From Mactromeris polynyma (taxonomy: Eukaryota; Mollusca; Bivalvia; Venerida; Mactridae): DNA of 64,000 nucleotides. The stretch is from the NCBI GenBank assembly GCA_032209605.1, contig JASFXZ010000013.1, forward strand, positions 8,384,901 to 8,448,900, read 5' to 3'. How positions within the stretch are numbered: position 1 is the stretch's first letter; each line of letters opens with the position of its first letter. Positions 35,601 through 46,003 of this stretch are shown here, in pieces. The translations under genes were made by a program, and so were the position numbers. Under the pieces are notes generated by a model. The model had not been told where the DNA came from. It did no database searches and worked only from the letters and a program-made list of their open reading frames with translations.

Positions 35601-38600
35601 TAATTATAGATTATAGTACAGAAAAATCTTTCTAAAATATATGTGGTGTAAACTTGATCTTCCACGAACATCATGAACTAATATAATTCATTAATTATCA
35701 TCAAACAGTGGGATTTATATATCAGTTTAAATCATTCGTTATAGCACGGACATATACACCATATAAAAAGGTTTATTATGTCCGTGGTAATAGAATTAAA
35801 TTAGTAAATTTAGAAATTACACTTTGCACCGGTATCTGAATGTCTAATTGGCAGGTGTCTGTCTTTGATATACAGAAATGTGTGTATGACCTTTTTTAAA
35901 TGTGACCAATAAATTAAAAAGGTGTATTGCATAAATGTGTACCAAAAGTTGACACCAGTGTTTATACAGGACAAAGTAGCCAACAGGAAAGAGCAGTTTG
36001 AGCGTAGAAAACAAATTACATCAATATGTTTTACAGACGCTTTCTGTATATACATGATAAGGAATTTGTGCCTGGCTTATGTAGATTGAAAAGCATACGA
36101 TGTTACTTGACGGTCACAAAAGGCTAAGGTGCACAACAGGGGGCTAAGTTTTATTGCACTTGCTTCCGCTATACTGGTAGTAAAGAGGATATTGATAATA
36201 AATGGATGTATTGTACTTAAAATGCTAAAAGAAAATACTCAAATGTGTTGATCTGCTCCAATATCAAATAATTGTCAACGACAATAACTGACGTGGTAGA
36301 GCATCGGCCTTCAGAATAGGAGGTCACGGTTCGAGCCACCTCTTTTGCATGCGAGGAAGTTGGTTGAGACATATGGGTTTCCGGTGGCAAAGTAAAATAA
36401 GCCTGAAGTGACTAGCATGGAAATAGTTTTATATTTTATTAGATCTATTTCTTTTATTATATCTGATAACAAAACATTTACATATCATAAAAACGTCAAT
36501 TTAGTTAGAGAATAAAATTGTGTTAGCAGTTAGTTGAGTTACCATCATCACATGGGGTTTATCGGTAAAGTGTATGCACATTCGTCTAATGTCAAATGTG
36601 TAGCTTTAATATAATAATATTAACATTATTTTTTGAACAACTTATAAGGAAAATGTGCAAATACGAAAGTAGGCTTGTTCTTGAAAAACAATATATATAT
36701 ATATGAATAACTTTCCTTATCATGTACAAGGACATATAAACCATATTATATGTCCGTGTCATGTATATTGATATATACATGATAAGGAAATTGAAAGCGC
36801 CTGGGTGATGTAGAGTGAAAAGCATATGATTCTTGTAGACGGTCTCAAGGCCAATGAGCACAACAGGGGGCCAACATTTATTGCACTTCCTTCCATTGTA
36901 CTGGTAGTATACAAGAGGAAAGCGACCATAAATTAATGCATTGCATTTTAAGTGCTCAAAGAATACTTACCTTAAGACCTAATCAGTGGAAATAATTTTA
37001 TATTAGGTATAGAAAAAGGTCACTCCACAGCCGACTGGGGGGGGAGGGACAATGCCCCCTTGCCCCCCAGTGGATCCGGGCCTGCCCCCCGTGGATCCGG
37101 GCCTGCCCCCCGTGGATCCGGGCCTGCCCCCAGTGGATCCGGGCCTGCCCCCCGTGGATCCGGGCCTGCCCCCAGTGGATCCGGGCCTGCCCCCAGTGGA
37201 TCCGGGCCTGCCCCCAGTGGATCCGGGCCTGCCCCCAGTGGATCCGGGCCTGCCCCCAGTGGATCCGGGCCTGCCCCCCTGTGGATCCGGGCCTGCCCCC
37301 CGTGGATCCGGGCCTGCCCCCCGTGGATCCGGGCCTGCCCCCAGTGGATCCGGGCCTGCCCCCAGTGGATCCGGGCCTGCCCCCAGTGGATCCGGGCCTG
37401 CCCCCAGTGGATCCGGGCCTGCCCCCAGTGGATCCGGGCCTGCCCCCCGTGGATCCGGGCCTGCCCCCAGTGGATCCGGGCCTGCCCCCCTGTGGATCCG
37501 GGCCTGCCCCCCTGTGGATCCGGGCCTGCCCCCCTGTGGATCCGGGCCTGCCTCCCTGTGGATCCGGGCCTGCCCCCAGTGGATCCGGGCCTGCCCCCCT
37601 GTGGATCCGGGCCTGCCCCCAGTGGATCCGGGCCTGCCCCCCGTGGATCCGGGCCTGCCCCCCTGTGGATCCGGGCCTGCCCCCAGTGGATCCGGGCCTG
37701 CCCCCCTGTGGATCCGGGCCTGCCCCCAGTGGATCCGGGCCTGCCCCCCTGTGGATCCGGGCCTGCCCCCCTGTGGATCCGGGCCTGCCCCCAGTGGATC
37801 CGGGCCTGCCCCCCTGTGGATCCGGGCCTGCCCCCAGTGGATCCGGGCCTGCCCCCCGTGGATCCGGGCCTGCCCCCCTGTGGATCCGGGCCTGCCCCCC
37901 GTGGATCCGGGCCTGCCCCCCGTGGATCCGGGCCTGCCCCCCGTGTATCCGGGCCTGGGAAGGGATAGTAGGGGACGCCATGACGAGTATAAATGTTCTC
38001 TTAAAATGTTGTCCCACAGACCCGATCCATATCGTAAAACCTTCTTAAAACAAAACATAAGGAGGTCCTGCTACACAAATCCTGAGATAACCGTGCAACA
38101 AAAAATAAATATTTATTGTTATTAAAGTTTCAATAATGGTGGATACATTACATAAATGAAAATCAAACCAATATTTTAATGTTAATATAAATAATTATAA
38201 AAATCTGCTATGCGTTTGCAATGTGGAAATTGCATGACAAAGTGTTTATTACAAAAGTCAAGTAATACGAATTCCTTCTTTTTTCTATTTTATTTCACAA
38301 GAAAACATTTGCCTAACACATGTTAATTTTCAATAATAAAATAATCTCGTGTTTCACCTGGGACCAATATACACGTACATGTATATATTGGATCCAGGTT
38401 TCATCAACAAAATCGAACACCAATAGTTTTCTCTTTATGATCATAAAGCGTTTATCGGATACATAGATCTAAGATAGCCCGAGGCTACATGTTAATGTGT
38501 TATACCAGTTATCAATCGGTGATCATCGGAACATTTACGATCACTTACGGAAACTACCGACATACAAATTGACTGCTGATCAAAAGTCCCATCGATATCG

Positions 38601-40825
38601 ATCTGCATCGACTGGATTTATCTGATAAGCGATATTGTTGGGTATGTATGGAACAATTGGGTCATGTTAAATCACAGGACAACTCCCATTTTATGTGAAA
38701 CACAACCTCACATGAGCAACCACAGCTCTTCTAGACCAACAACCTCTCAACAACAGACAAAATAAACGTTTCTAAATGAGTGTTGTTCTGGAGAGTTTGC
38801 ACAGTAGATGGTGTACACTTCATTTGGTTGACGGAATCATTCAGTGAACATATTTCCCCAGGAGGTAATGGTGCCCGCTTAGTTTTATCATATTTTAGGA
38901 GCATGAAAAATGCATCCGTTTATACAAAATGTACATACGAGTAACGTGGTGTATTCGCTTGATTAGGTGCGATTGTTACAATTTGTGTAGAAGGTCACGG
39001 TGCTAACTCGGTTAACTTACGACTCCAACCAGTAACGTCGTGAGCTAATGTTTCCCATCTTGGTTAATGTAGGAATGTTGGCAAATGCTTGAGCAAGAAT
39101 ATATGAGTATTCTTGGGAACCCAAACGCTATGTCAAGTTAACTCACCTTATGGGTATACATAACTTCGTTGAACAAAGTAATTACTTAGAAAGTCAGCAT
39201 TCTGGCACTTCTTATGGTAGGGTAATCTAAATTTCATTTTGCATTTGCATTTTATTTTTGCAGCGAAGTACTGAGCATGATAGGAGGAGATTTCCCCGCT
39301 GATGGCTTGGATCCACTTATAGCTCATGTTGATAAAAATAACGACGGCAGACTAGATTATGAAGGTAATAATCAAATGATATATTGTAGTCACAAGTTTG
39401 GTTCACACACACAATCTTGTCATTCTACAATTTAGCATCCCTGGGTACAAAGGAGCTGGGTGGAATATTTGGGATCATTTCGAAAAATGGCTTATTGTCC
39501 GAACACATTGACGGAATTCAACAACATTTGGTTAGAATTATCCTCTTGTAGCAATAATTTTGAGTTGAACACGGAACTAAGGGCCAAGTAACCGAACTAA
39601 CACTTAAATCACCTACATTCATTATAATTTACAATCATATTTCGCTTGGAATGATAGTGTACAGTATACTTAAAACATCTGCGGGTCTAAATTATTTATA
39701 TATTGGCGGTGTCTTGAACTGGCGATTGATTCACTATTCGTACATAATATAAAACTAAGGGTACGGTATTTTTCATTGAAATGATTGTTGAATCACTCGG
39801 TTAGCTCAATTGTAATAGCGCTAGGCTGTCACTCGGGAGGTCCGGGTACGATAAGGTAATGCCCTTCTGTGACATTAGACTACGGTCATTAGTCCTCCAC
39901 CTCTCATTCATGTGGACAAGTTGTCAGCTGCTAGAGGAATGGACAGTTAAAGTTGTCAGCTGCTAGAGGAATGGACAGTTAAAGTTGTCAGCTGCTAGAG
40001 GAATGGACAGTTAAAGTTGTCAGCTGCTAGAGGAATGGACAGTTAAAGTTGTCAGCTGCTAGAGGAATGGACAGTTAAAGTTGTCAGCTGCTAGAGGAAT
40101 GGACAGTTAAAGTTGTCAGCTGCTAGAGGAATGGACAGTTAAAGTTGTCAGCTGCTAGAGGAATGGACAGTTAAAGTTGTCAGCTGCTAGAGGAATGGAC
40201 AGTTAAAGTTGTCAGCTGCTAGAGGAATGGACAGTTAAAGTTGTCAGCTGCTAGAGGAATGGACAGTTAAAGTTGTCAGCTGCTAGAGGAATGGACAGTT
40301 AAAGTTGTCAGCTGCTAGAGGAATGGACAGTTAAAGTTGTCAGCTGCTAGAGGAATGGACAGTTAAAGTTGTCAGCTGCTAGAGGAATGGACAGTTAAAG
40401 TTGTCAGCTGCTAGAGGAATGGACAGTTAAAGTTGTCAGCTGCTAGAGGAATGGACAGTTAAAGTTGTCAGCTGCTAGAGGAATGGACAGTTAAAGTTGT
40501 CAGCTGCTAGAGGAATGGACAGTTAAAGTTGTCAGCTGCTAGAGGAATGGACAGTTAAAGTTGTCAGCTGCTAGAGGAATGGACAGTTAGTTCTGGCTAA
40601 TAATTCCAGGGAAACCCGATCGGTCAAATAATCGCCATAATTATATAGCGGCAAAAATGTCGAAAATTGGGGAAATGTCGAAAAATGTCGAAAAATGTCG
40701 AAAATTGGATTAATCCCCAATAAAACAGTATAATTTATTTACGTTTTATATTTCCAGAATTCGTGGTTTTATGGTCTGGATTGCAGAATGAGATACAGCA
40801 GAATGCCAGAGCAGCTAGTAAATAA
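32622..40825 (+). CDS. Calmodulin-like four-EF-hand Ca2+-binding protein, complete six-exon gene
   Basis: Exons are 32622-32624, 32882-32927, 33184-33327, 34166-34319, 39264-39364 and 40758-40825 (516 nt, 171 residues plus TAA). All borders are AG/GT and the phases agree. Four canonical 12-residue loops lie at residues 26-37, 62-73, 103-114 and 139-150. Each has Asp at position 1, Asp/Asn at 3, Asp at 5, Gly at position 6 (EF1 has GD at 4-5 instead) and Glu at 12, so all four should bind Ca2+. It is 22 residues longer than calmodulin (usually 149 codons with Met), with extra sequence at both ends. It starts MGVGRS, a myristoylation-type MGxxxS signal. An intron directly after ATG is the classic calmodulin-family arrangement. 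Likely a cytosolic or membrane-tethered calcium sensor, with unknown target. Troponin C is the other family to consider. Introns hold SINEs and a GC-rich and a 32-bp array. Confidence 0.95.
32709..32750. repeat. (CGGT)n-type microsatellite
   Basis: Interrupted cggt/cggg tetramers in intron 1 of the EF-hand gene. Confidence 0.8.
32882..32927 (+). CDS. EF-hand gene exon 2, N-terminal leader
   Basis: The acceptor is attttag and the donor gtaagc; phase 0 in, phase 1 out. It encodes GVGRSKSSATKEFEK, a short basic, Ser/Thr-rich leader before the first EF-hand helix. Confidence 0.88.
33184..33327 (+). CDS. EF-hand gene exon 3, EF-hand 1 and first half of EF-hand 2
   Basis: The acceptor is atttcag and the donor gtaaaa; phase 1 in, phase 1 out, 144 nt. 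The loop DTNGDKSITIDE (residues 26-37) is canonical. The exon ends inside the EF2 loop after DKN. Confidence 0.95.
33543..33780 (+). mobile_element. tRNA-derived SINE, family C, in intron 3 of the EF-hand gene
   Basis: The head tctagtggcagagtggttta carries a box-A-like start, and agattcgaatcccgg (from 33591) is box B, as in Ser/Leu-type tRNAs. An unrelated body and an AT-rich tail (aatataataaataaac) follow. It lacks a credible acceptor stem, so it is not a tRNA gene. Confidence 0.65.
34166..34319 (+). CDS. EF-hand gene exon 4, rest of EF-hand 2, linker and EF-hand 3
   Basis: The acceptor is tttttcag and the donor gtgagt; phase 1 in, phase 2 out, 154 nt. It completes the loop DKNGDGKIEYKE (62-73), then a central helix with QEEIKQAFRLF, and the loop DIDQDGYVDKDE (103-114). 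Confidence 0.95.
34385..34570 (+). repeat. Dispersed repeat D, copy 1
   Basis: By eye about three quarters of bases match 43800-43985, with shared taaatgacttttag, atacaagaaa, gcatgtgta, cgacaagta, agtttcaaaag and tatggttgg. No ORF; the element type is unknown. Confidence 0.7.
36050..36240 (+). repeat. Dispersed direct repeat E, copy 1
   Basis: It pairs with 36773-36965: both read tacatgataaggaa, gaaaagcata, gacggtc, gcacaacagggggc, tattgcactt and actggtagta in the same order. Both are preceded by gacatata...tatgtccgtg inverted sequence. Confidence 0.75.
36290..36420 (+). mobile_element. tRNA-derived SINE in intron 4 of the EF-hand gene
   Basis: gacgtggtagagcatcggcc resembles a tRNA D-arm and ggttcgagcc (36328-36337) is a good box B. 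The rest is SINE-like body. No complete tRNA fold can be drawn. Confidence 0.55.
36773..36965 (+). repeat. Dispersed direct repeat E, copy 2
   Basis: It is the partner of 36050-36240, moderately diverged, and begins after a gacatataaaccatattata/tatgtccgtg palindromic stretch. Confidence 0.75.
37060..37958. repeat. GC-rich tandem array, 21-22 bp x about 41
   Basis: The unit is ggatccgggcctgcccccag with ccgt, cagt and cctgt variants, so a BamHI site recurs every 21-22 bp. It is strongly C-rich on the plus strand inside AT-rich intron 4 of the EF-hand gene. The Pro-Gly ORFs it creates in several frames are not genes. Confidence 0.97.
37959..39263. other. Intron 4 remainder, nothing recognised
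   Basis: AT-rich with no open frames of note. The acceptor at 39262-39263 has a good pyrimidine tract. Confidence 0.4.
39264..39364 (+). CDS. EF-hand gene exon 5, EF-hand 4
   Basis: The acceptor is tttttgcag and the donor gtaata; phase 2 in, phase 1 out, 101 nt. HEVLSMIGGDF is followed by the loop DKNNDGRLDYEE (139-150), whose last Glu codon is split by the intron. Confidence 0.93.
39794..40650 (+). mobile_element. Family A SINE carrying an internal 32-bp array, in intron 5
   Basis: The head cggttagctcaattgtaata is followed by the body (tctgtgacatt, gactacggtcat, cattcatgtgg), then the array, then the tail agttctggctaataattcc to cgccataattatata. This is the clearest full-length copy of the family. 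Confidence 0.8.
39921..40588. repeat. Tandem array, 32 bp x about 21, essentially identical copies
   Basis: The unit is ttgtcagctgctagaggaat plus ggacagttaaag. I saw no base differences between copies, which points to very recent expansion or conversion. The segment overlaps the part of family A amplified as 38-bp units at 24262-30720. Confidence 0.98.
40758..40825 (+). CDS. EF-hand gene exon 6, C-terminal helix and stop
   Basis: The acceptor is atttccag; phase 1 in. It encodes EFVVLWSGLQNE, a polar tail and TAA at 40823-40825. The EF4 exiting helix is followed by a tail of about 15 residues that calmodulin lacks. Confidence 0.92.
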
Positions 40826-41042
40826 ACATGTATGAATTAATTACTTAAATCACAGGAGCACAGGAGATTGTCACGAGTTCTCCCCCTTAATTCATTCTCG
40901 AGTACAATTTTACTATAGAATATTTATAGAAGGGGAGAAAAGTGACAATCTACTTTGTGAAAAAAAATAAGCAGTTTTGCTCATGACGGACTATTTATGT
41001 AAATAAGATCAATGAACATGTATTCTTACTCGATTTCAAAAT

Positions 41043-41107
41043 AATAAAGATCAGGTTAATGGACATCAGTGATAAATTGCTAAAGATTAATGGGTTTTAG
41101 AAATAAA
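41043..41107 (+). terminator. Candidate polyadenylation signals of the EF-hand gene
   Basis: Two AATAAA hexamers, at 41043-41048 and 41102-41107, lie 220-280 nt after the stop codon and just before the repeat element starting at 41211. A third overlaps the stop codon and is too close to be the likely signal. Confidence 0.45.
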
Positions 41108-41210
41108 GTAGAAGTTAGTTATGATTTAAGACACATTATATAACAGAACTAATCGCAGTTAATGAAATTCCAAACAACAACAACACATATATTTATGTAT
41201 AACATGAACA

Positions 41211-42405
41211 CCGTGGTCGACGTCTACGGAAAGGTACGGCATTTAGTAAAGATGTTTATTGACGAACGACAGACTGTGGTAAGAAAATCCGTTGACTTTA
41301 AGGGAAATTCTACATATTGAAACAAGTGATACAGCTAGTACGAGCACCTGCTTTAAGGGAAGGTCTACATATTGAAACAAGTGATACAGCTAGTACGAGC
41401 ACCTGCTTTAAGGGAAAGTCTACATATTGAAACAAGTGATACAGCTAGTACGAGCACCTGCTTTAAGGGAAATTCTACATATTGAAACAAGTGATACAGC
41501 TAGTACGAGCACCTGCTTTAAGGGAAATTCTACATATTGAAACAAGTGATACAGCTAGTACGAGCACCTGCTTTAAGGGAAATTCTACATATTGAAACAA
41601 GTGATACAGCTAGTACGAGCACCTGCTTTAAGGGAAATTCTACATATTGAAACAAGTGATACAGCTAGTACGAGCACCTGCTTTAAGGGAAATTCTACAT
41701 ATTGAAACAAGTGATACAGCTAGTACGAGCACCTGCTTTAAGGGAAGGTCTACATATTGAAACAAGTGATACAGCTAGTACGAGCACCTGCTTTAAGGGA
41801 AGGTCTACATATTGAAACAAGTGATACAGCTAGTACGAGCACCTGCTTTAAGGGAAGGTCTACATATTGAAACACGTGATACAGCTAGTACGAGCACCTG
41901 CTTTAAGGGAAAGTCTACATATTGAAACAAGTGATACAGCTAGTACGAGCACCTGCTTTAAGGGAAAGTCTACATATTGAAACACGTGATACAGCTAGTA
42001 CGAGCACCTGCTTTAAGGGAAAGTCTACATATTGAAACACGTGATACAGCTAGTACGAGCACCTGCTTTAAGGGAAAGTCTACATATTGAAACAAGTGAT
42101 ACAGCTAGTACGAGCACCTGATCATTCAGGGTTGCCATAGTCATGTCGGCCAATAATTCTACAGTGTCTTCAATCCTTCAAGTAAACCAACGGTTGGTCA
42201 AATAAAAATTCAAAAAAGTACGCGTTGTCTCTAATGATTGGATAAATGGTAGTATTATAGGACAGAATCTAATTACAACAAGACACTCTAGTAATCAAAC
42301 ACTCGTACTGGCTGCATTGCTTTCTGAACACACTATATCGTTTGATTTTTAAAAATCTGCTTTAAATGCCGTAAATACCGTAATTTTCCGTAGACGGTGG
42401 TCCGG
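41211..42405. mobile_element. Composite element with inverted ends around a 55-bp array
   Basis: It starts ccgtggtcgacgtctacgga, then aaggtacggcattta. Its end at 42367-42405 reads as the reverse complement of the same (atgccgtaaataccg, ttttccgtagacggtgg). The right end matches 57448-57595 in reverse. No ORF was found; it is probably a non-autonomous element like the tandem-core elements known from bivalves. Confidence 0.6.
41296..42120. repeat. Tandem array, 55 bp x 15
   Basis: The unit is ctttaagggaaattctacat plus attgaaacaagtgatacagc plus tagtacgagcacctg. Variants aattct, aggtct and aagtct, and acaag/acacg, form blocks. Confidence 0.97.
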
Positions 42406-42908
42406 ATAAAGAATATGTGAGATACAGAACAGTGGTGTATAAGAATAAGAGCGGGGATACAGAAACAAAATAGGTAATATAAGAATGTTTAACAGCGATT
42501 ACTTGTGGTTCTGTCATATTGAAATTGAAATTCACAAAATGTAATACGTTCTATTATGTTAATACTGTGACATTTGTGTTGAACATTTGTTTAATATATT
42601 ATATAATTATGCCATAAATCTATTATTTGTGAATTGTTTAAAATGGTATAAATTAAATCGAAAATTGTTACCGTGTATTGAAGTTGCTTGATAGACTGTT
42701 CACTAGGAAATATGGCGTAGACGATTTGAATTTTTGGCATCGAGTACCCGTGGGTATTTCAAGACCGAAGTCAATATTTTCTTCCCATATATGCCCCACT
42801 TGTTAGCCGTCAACCATGAATAACATGCCGCAGAAATCACATAATACGATAATTTGTAACGCGCTTGATTTCTTAATTTCTTAAATACATGTACTATATA
42901 TATGTGTA

Positions 42909-43072
42909 TACATTAAACCCCACTTAAAGACCACCTCAAAATTAAGAACACATTTTTGAAGTCAATTTTCACTGTTTTGCTCTTTATTCAACCTCAAAAT
43001 TAAGACAATCTCATTATTAAGACCAGTTTTAAAGGGACCCAAGGGTGGTCGCATTATTGAGGTTTCACTGTA
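42909..43072. mobile_element. MITE, family P, single-copy reference form
   Basis: It starts tacattaaaccccacttaa and ends gaggtttcactgta. Its right end reversed is tacagtgaaacctcaataat plus gcgaccaccc. That terminus is the one amplified at 58250-60318. Confidence 0.75.
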
Positions 43073-43544
43073 TCGCCATGCCGTCTGCTATGAGAAGGAT
43101 AATGATTCTGGATAGTTTTTCGACCGTTTGCCGGTTACCGGATAATATCTGACTTACAATTATAAATATCGTAAATTTACTAAATTGAATACAATGAAGT
43201 AGAATTCTCTCAACCTTAGTATGTTACCGTAATATTTCTGAATTAGCCAGTTACCGAATGTATGCCGGGCTGCTTAAAACGGACCGTATTTTTCAACGGT
43301 TAAAAACTTAAAACATATTGTTACGTGTATAAAACTGTTTGTTTTTCAAACTGCTCAAACCCGTTTTTATGAGGCAAACAATATCTCAGCGTTTTCATCA
43401 ACACGTGCTTCAAACATACAGAATAAAAAAAGAAATAATCACATTCAGATAACCGCAATACACAAACAATTGGCTCGAGGCCAGTATAATAGACAACTGT
43501 TTGACCGAAAGTTTATTTTCTTATCTAAACGAGGCGGGCTTTTG

Positions 43545-43698
43545 TTTTGCGTGTTCTCGCATGCTGGAATATACATGTTTCCATCATACATAGCTATTTG
43601 GATCTTGTATCGCACTGCTAGTTTTGCGTGTTCTCGCATGCTGGAATATACATGTTTCCATCATACATAGCTATTTGGATCTTGTATCGCACTGCTAG
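43545..43698. repeat. Perfect tandem duplication, 77 bp x 2
   Basis: The unit begins ttttgcgtgttctcgcatgc. The two copies look identical. Confidence 0.95.
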
Positions 43699-43799
43699 TT
43701 TTGATCATTACTTAAGTATTTAGATGTTTCCAATAGATTATAAAACATACACACGACAACTCAAGCTTTGTACGAATGTATATTCAGTACATGTAATGC

Positions 43800-43985
43800 C
43801 CGTGATAACGCATAATGTGGATTTTTAAATTTTTCGTTAAATGACTTTTAGGATACAAGAAATGAACTTCACACGACATTAATGCATGTGTATGCAAAAG
43901 ATATGCTTAATTTTAAAACATTCGACAAGTACTTTAATAAAAGAGTTTCAAAAGTAGTAAATGGAATTTAAAGAGGTATGGTTGG
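43800..43985 (+). repeat. Dispersed repeat D, copy 2
   Basis: It is the partner of 34385-34570, in the same orientation and outside the EF-hand gene. Confidence 0.7.
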
Positions 43986-44029
43986 TAAAAAAATGTGTTT
44001 AAATGTACTGAGTATACATTTCTATAAAA

Positions 44030-44329
44030 AAAACCTTAGTTGAGAATACCGTTATTGTGTTAGTTATGTCTATGAGTCAATCTTTTACAAAACCTTAGTT
44101 GAGAATACCGTTATTGTGTTAGTTATGTCTATGAGTCAATCTTTTACAAAACCTTAGTTGAGAATACCGTTATTGTGTTAGTTATGTCTATGAGTCAATC
44201 TTTTACAAAACCTTAGTTGAGAATACCGTTATTGTGTTAGTTATGTCTATGAGTCAATCTTTTACAAAACCTTAGTTGAGAATACCGTTATTGTGTTAGT
44301 TATGTCTATGAGTCAATCTTTTACAAAAC
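44030..44329. repeat. Tandem array, 59 bp x 5
   Basis: The unit begins aaaaccttagttgagaatac. Copies are identical as far as I can see. Confidence 0.95.
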
Positions 44330-44503
44330 GAATTTTCATTGGCTGTACACCTCACAAACGTTCTCAAGTATGTCAAACTTTGAAGGACATCTACAGGTAT
44401 TTGTCGCGTTCATTGACGTTGCTGATAGTAACTGTTTAACGAAGACAATGTGATATTTTTAAAGAATAATGTTCAGACCGATTCATATATTAAGGATGAT
44501 GGC

Positions 44504-44663
44504 GTGTGACATATTGTCGTGGTCAAAGTTTGTCTGGTGTGACATATTGTCGTGGTCAAAGTTTGTCTGGTGTGACATATTGTCGTGGTCAAAGTTTGTC
44601 TGGTGTGACATATTGTCGTGGTCAAAGTTTGTCTGGTGTGACATATTGTCGTGGTCAAAGTTT
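44504..44663. repeat. Tandem array, 33 bp x about 5
   Basis: The unit is gtgtgacatattgtcgtggt plus caaagtttgtctg. It stops about 20 bp before the family A SINE tail at 44685. Confidence 0.95.
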
Positions 44664-44684
44664 CAACATTGTTTAGTCATATAC

Positions 44685-44860
44685 GGCGGCCAGTTTTCCT
44701 GGAATTAATTATCAACCAGTACTAACTTGCTTTTTCGCAAGCAACTGACAAATTCTCCACTTGTGAAGGACATGACTGTAGGCAATGACACGGAAGAAAA
44801 TAACCTACCCAACCGGGTAAATATATCAAAATCAGGGCCCCGGATTACAATGGATACTTA
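44685..44860 (-). mobile_element. Family A SINE, no internal array
   Basis: The plus strand reads cggcggccagttttcctgg, attatcaaccagtact, gcaagcaactgacaa and gacatgactgtag, in the order expected for a reversed family A copy. It gives the unexpanded form of the segment amplified elsewhere. The tRNA head is eroded next to the 39-bp array. Confidence 0.65.
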
Positions 44861-44879
44861 CACCAAGCACCCTAATCTC

Positions 44880-45922
44880 ATATCACACAATGTATCATGA
44901 TTAGTCTGAAAATGTCTCATATCCCACAATGTATCATGGTTAGTCTGAAAATGTCTCATATCCCACAATGTATCATGGTTAGTCTGAAAATGTCTCATAT
45001 CCCACAATGTATCATGGATAGTCTGAAAATGTCTCATATCCCACAATGTATCATGGTTAGTCTGAAAATGTCTCATATCCCACAATGTATCATGGTTAGT
45101 CTGAAAATGTCTCATATCCCACAATGTATCATGGTTAGTCTGAAAATGTCTCATATCACACAATGTATCATGGTTAGTCTGAAAATGTCTCATATCCCAC
45201 AATGTATCATGGTTAGTCTGAAAATGTCTTATATCACACAATGTATCATGGTTAGTCTGAAAATGTCTCATATCCCACAATGTATCATGGTTAGTCTGAA
45301 AATGTCTTATATCCCACAATGTATCACGGTTAGTCTGAAAATGTCTTATATCACACAATGTATCATGGTTAGTCTGAAAATGTCTCATATCACACAATGT
45401 ATCATGGTTAGTCTGAAAATGTCTTATATCACACAATGTATCATGGTTAGTCTGAAAATGTCTCATATCACACAATGTATCATGGTTAGTCTGAAAATGT
45501 CTCATATCCCACAATGTATCATGGTTAGTCTGAAAATGTCTCATATCACACAATGTATCATGGTTAGTCTGAAAATGTCTTATATCACACAATGTATCAT
45601 GGTTAGTCTGAAAATGTCTCATATCACACAATGTATCATGGTTAGTCTGAAAATGTCTCATATCACACAATGTATCATGGTTAGTCTGAAAATGTCTCAT
45701 ATCACACAATGTATCATGGTTAGTCTGAAAATGTCTCATATCCCACAATGTATCATGGTTAGTCTGAAAATGTCTCATATCACACAATGTATCATGGTTA
45801 GTCTGAAAATGTCTTATATCACACAATGTATCATGGTTAGTCTGAAAATGTCTCATATCACACAATGTATCATGGTTAGTCTGAAAATGTCTCATATCAC
45901 ACAATGTATCATGGTTAGTCTG
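44880..45922. repeat. Tandem array, 39 bp x about 27
   Basis: The unit is atcccacaatgtatcatggt plus tagtctgaaaatgtctcat. Subtypes atccc/atcac and ctcat/cttat intermix. It is open on both strands because 39 is a multiple of 3. Confidence 0.97.
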
Positions 45923-46003
45923 TCTCATATTGAGTGTGTAAAATGTATGATAATGTTATATGAGTGCTGAATATTCTTTGTGGTACAGTTTCCTGGAGAT
46001 TTG

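Noticed and set aside
37003..38125. Collagen-like or Pro-Gly-rich ORFs on both strands
   Set aside because: They are a translation of the GC-rich 21-22-bp array in intron 4. Several frames are open on both strands.
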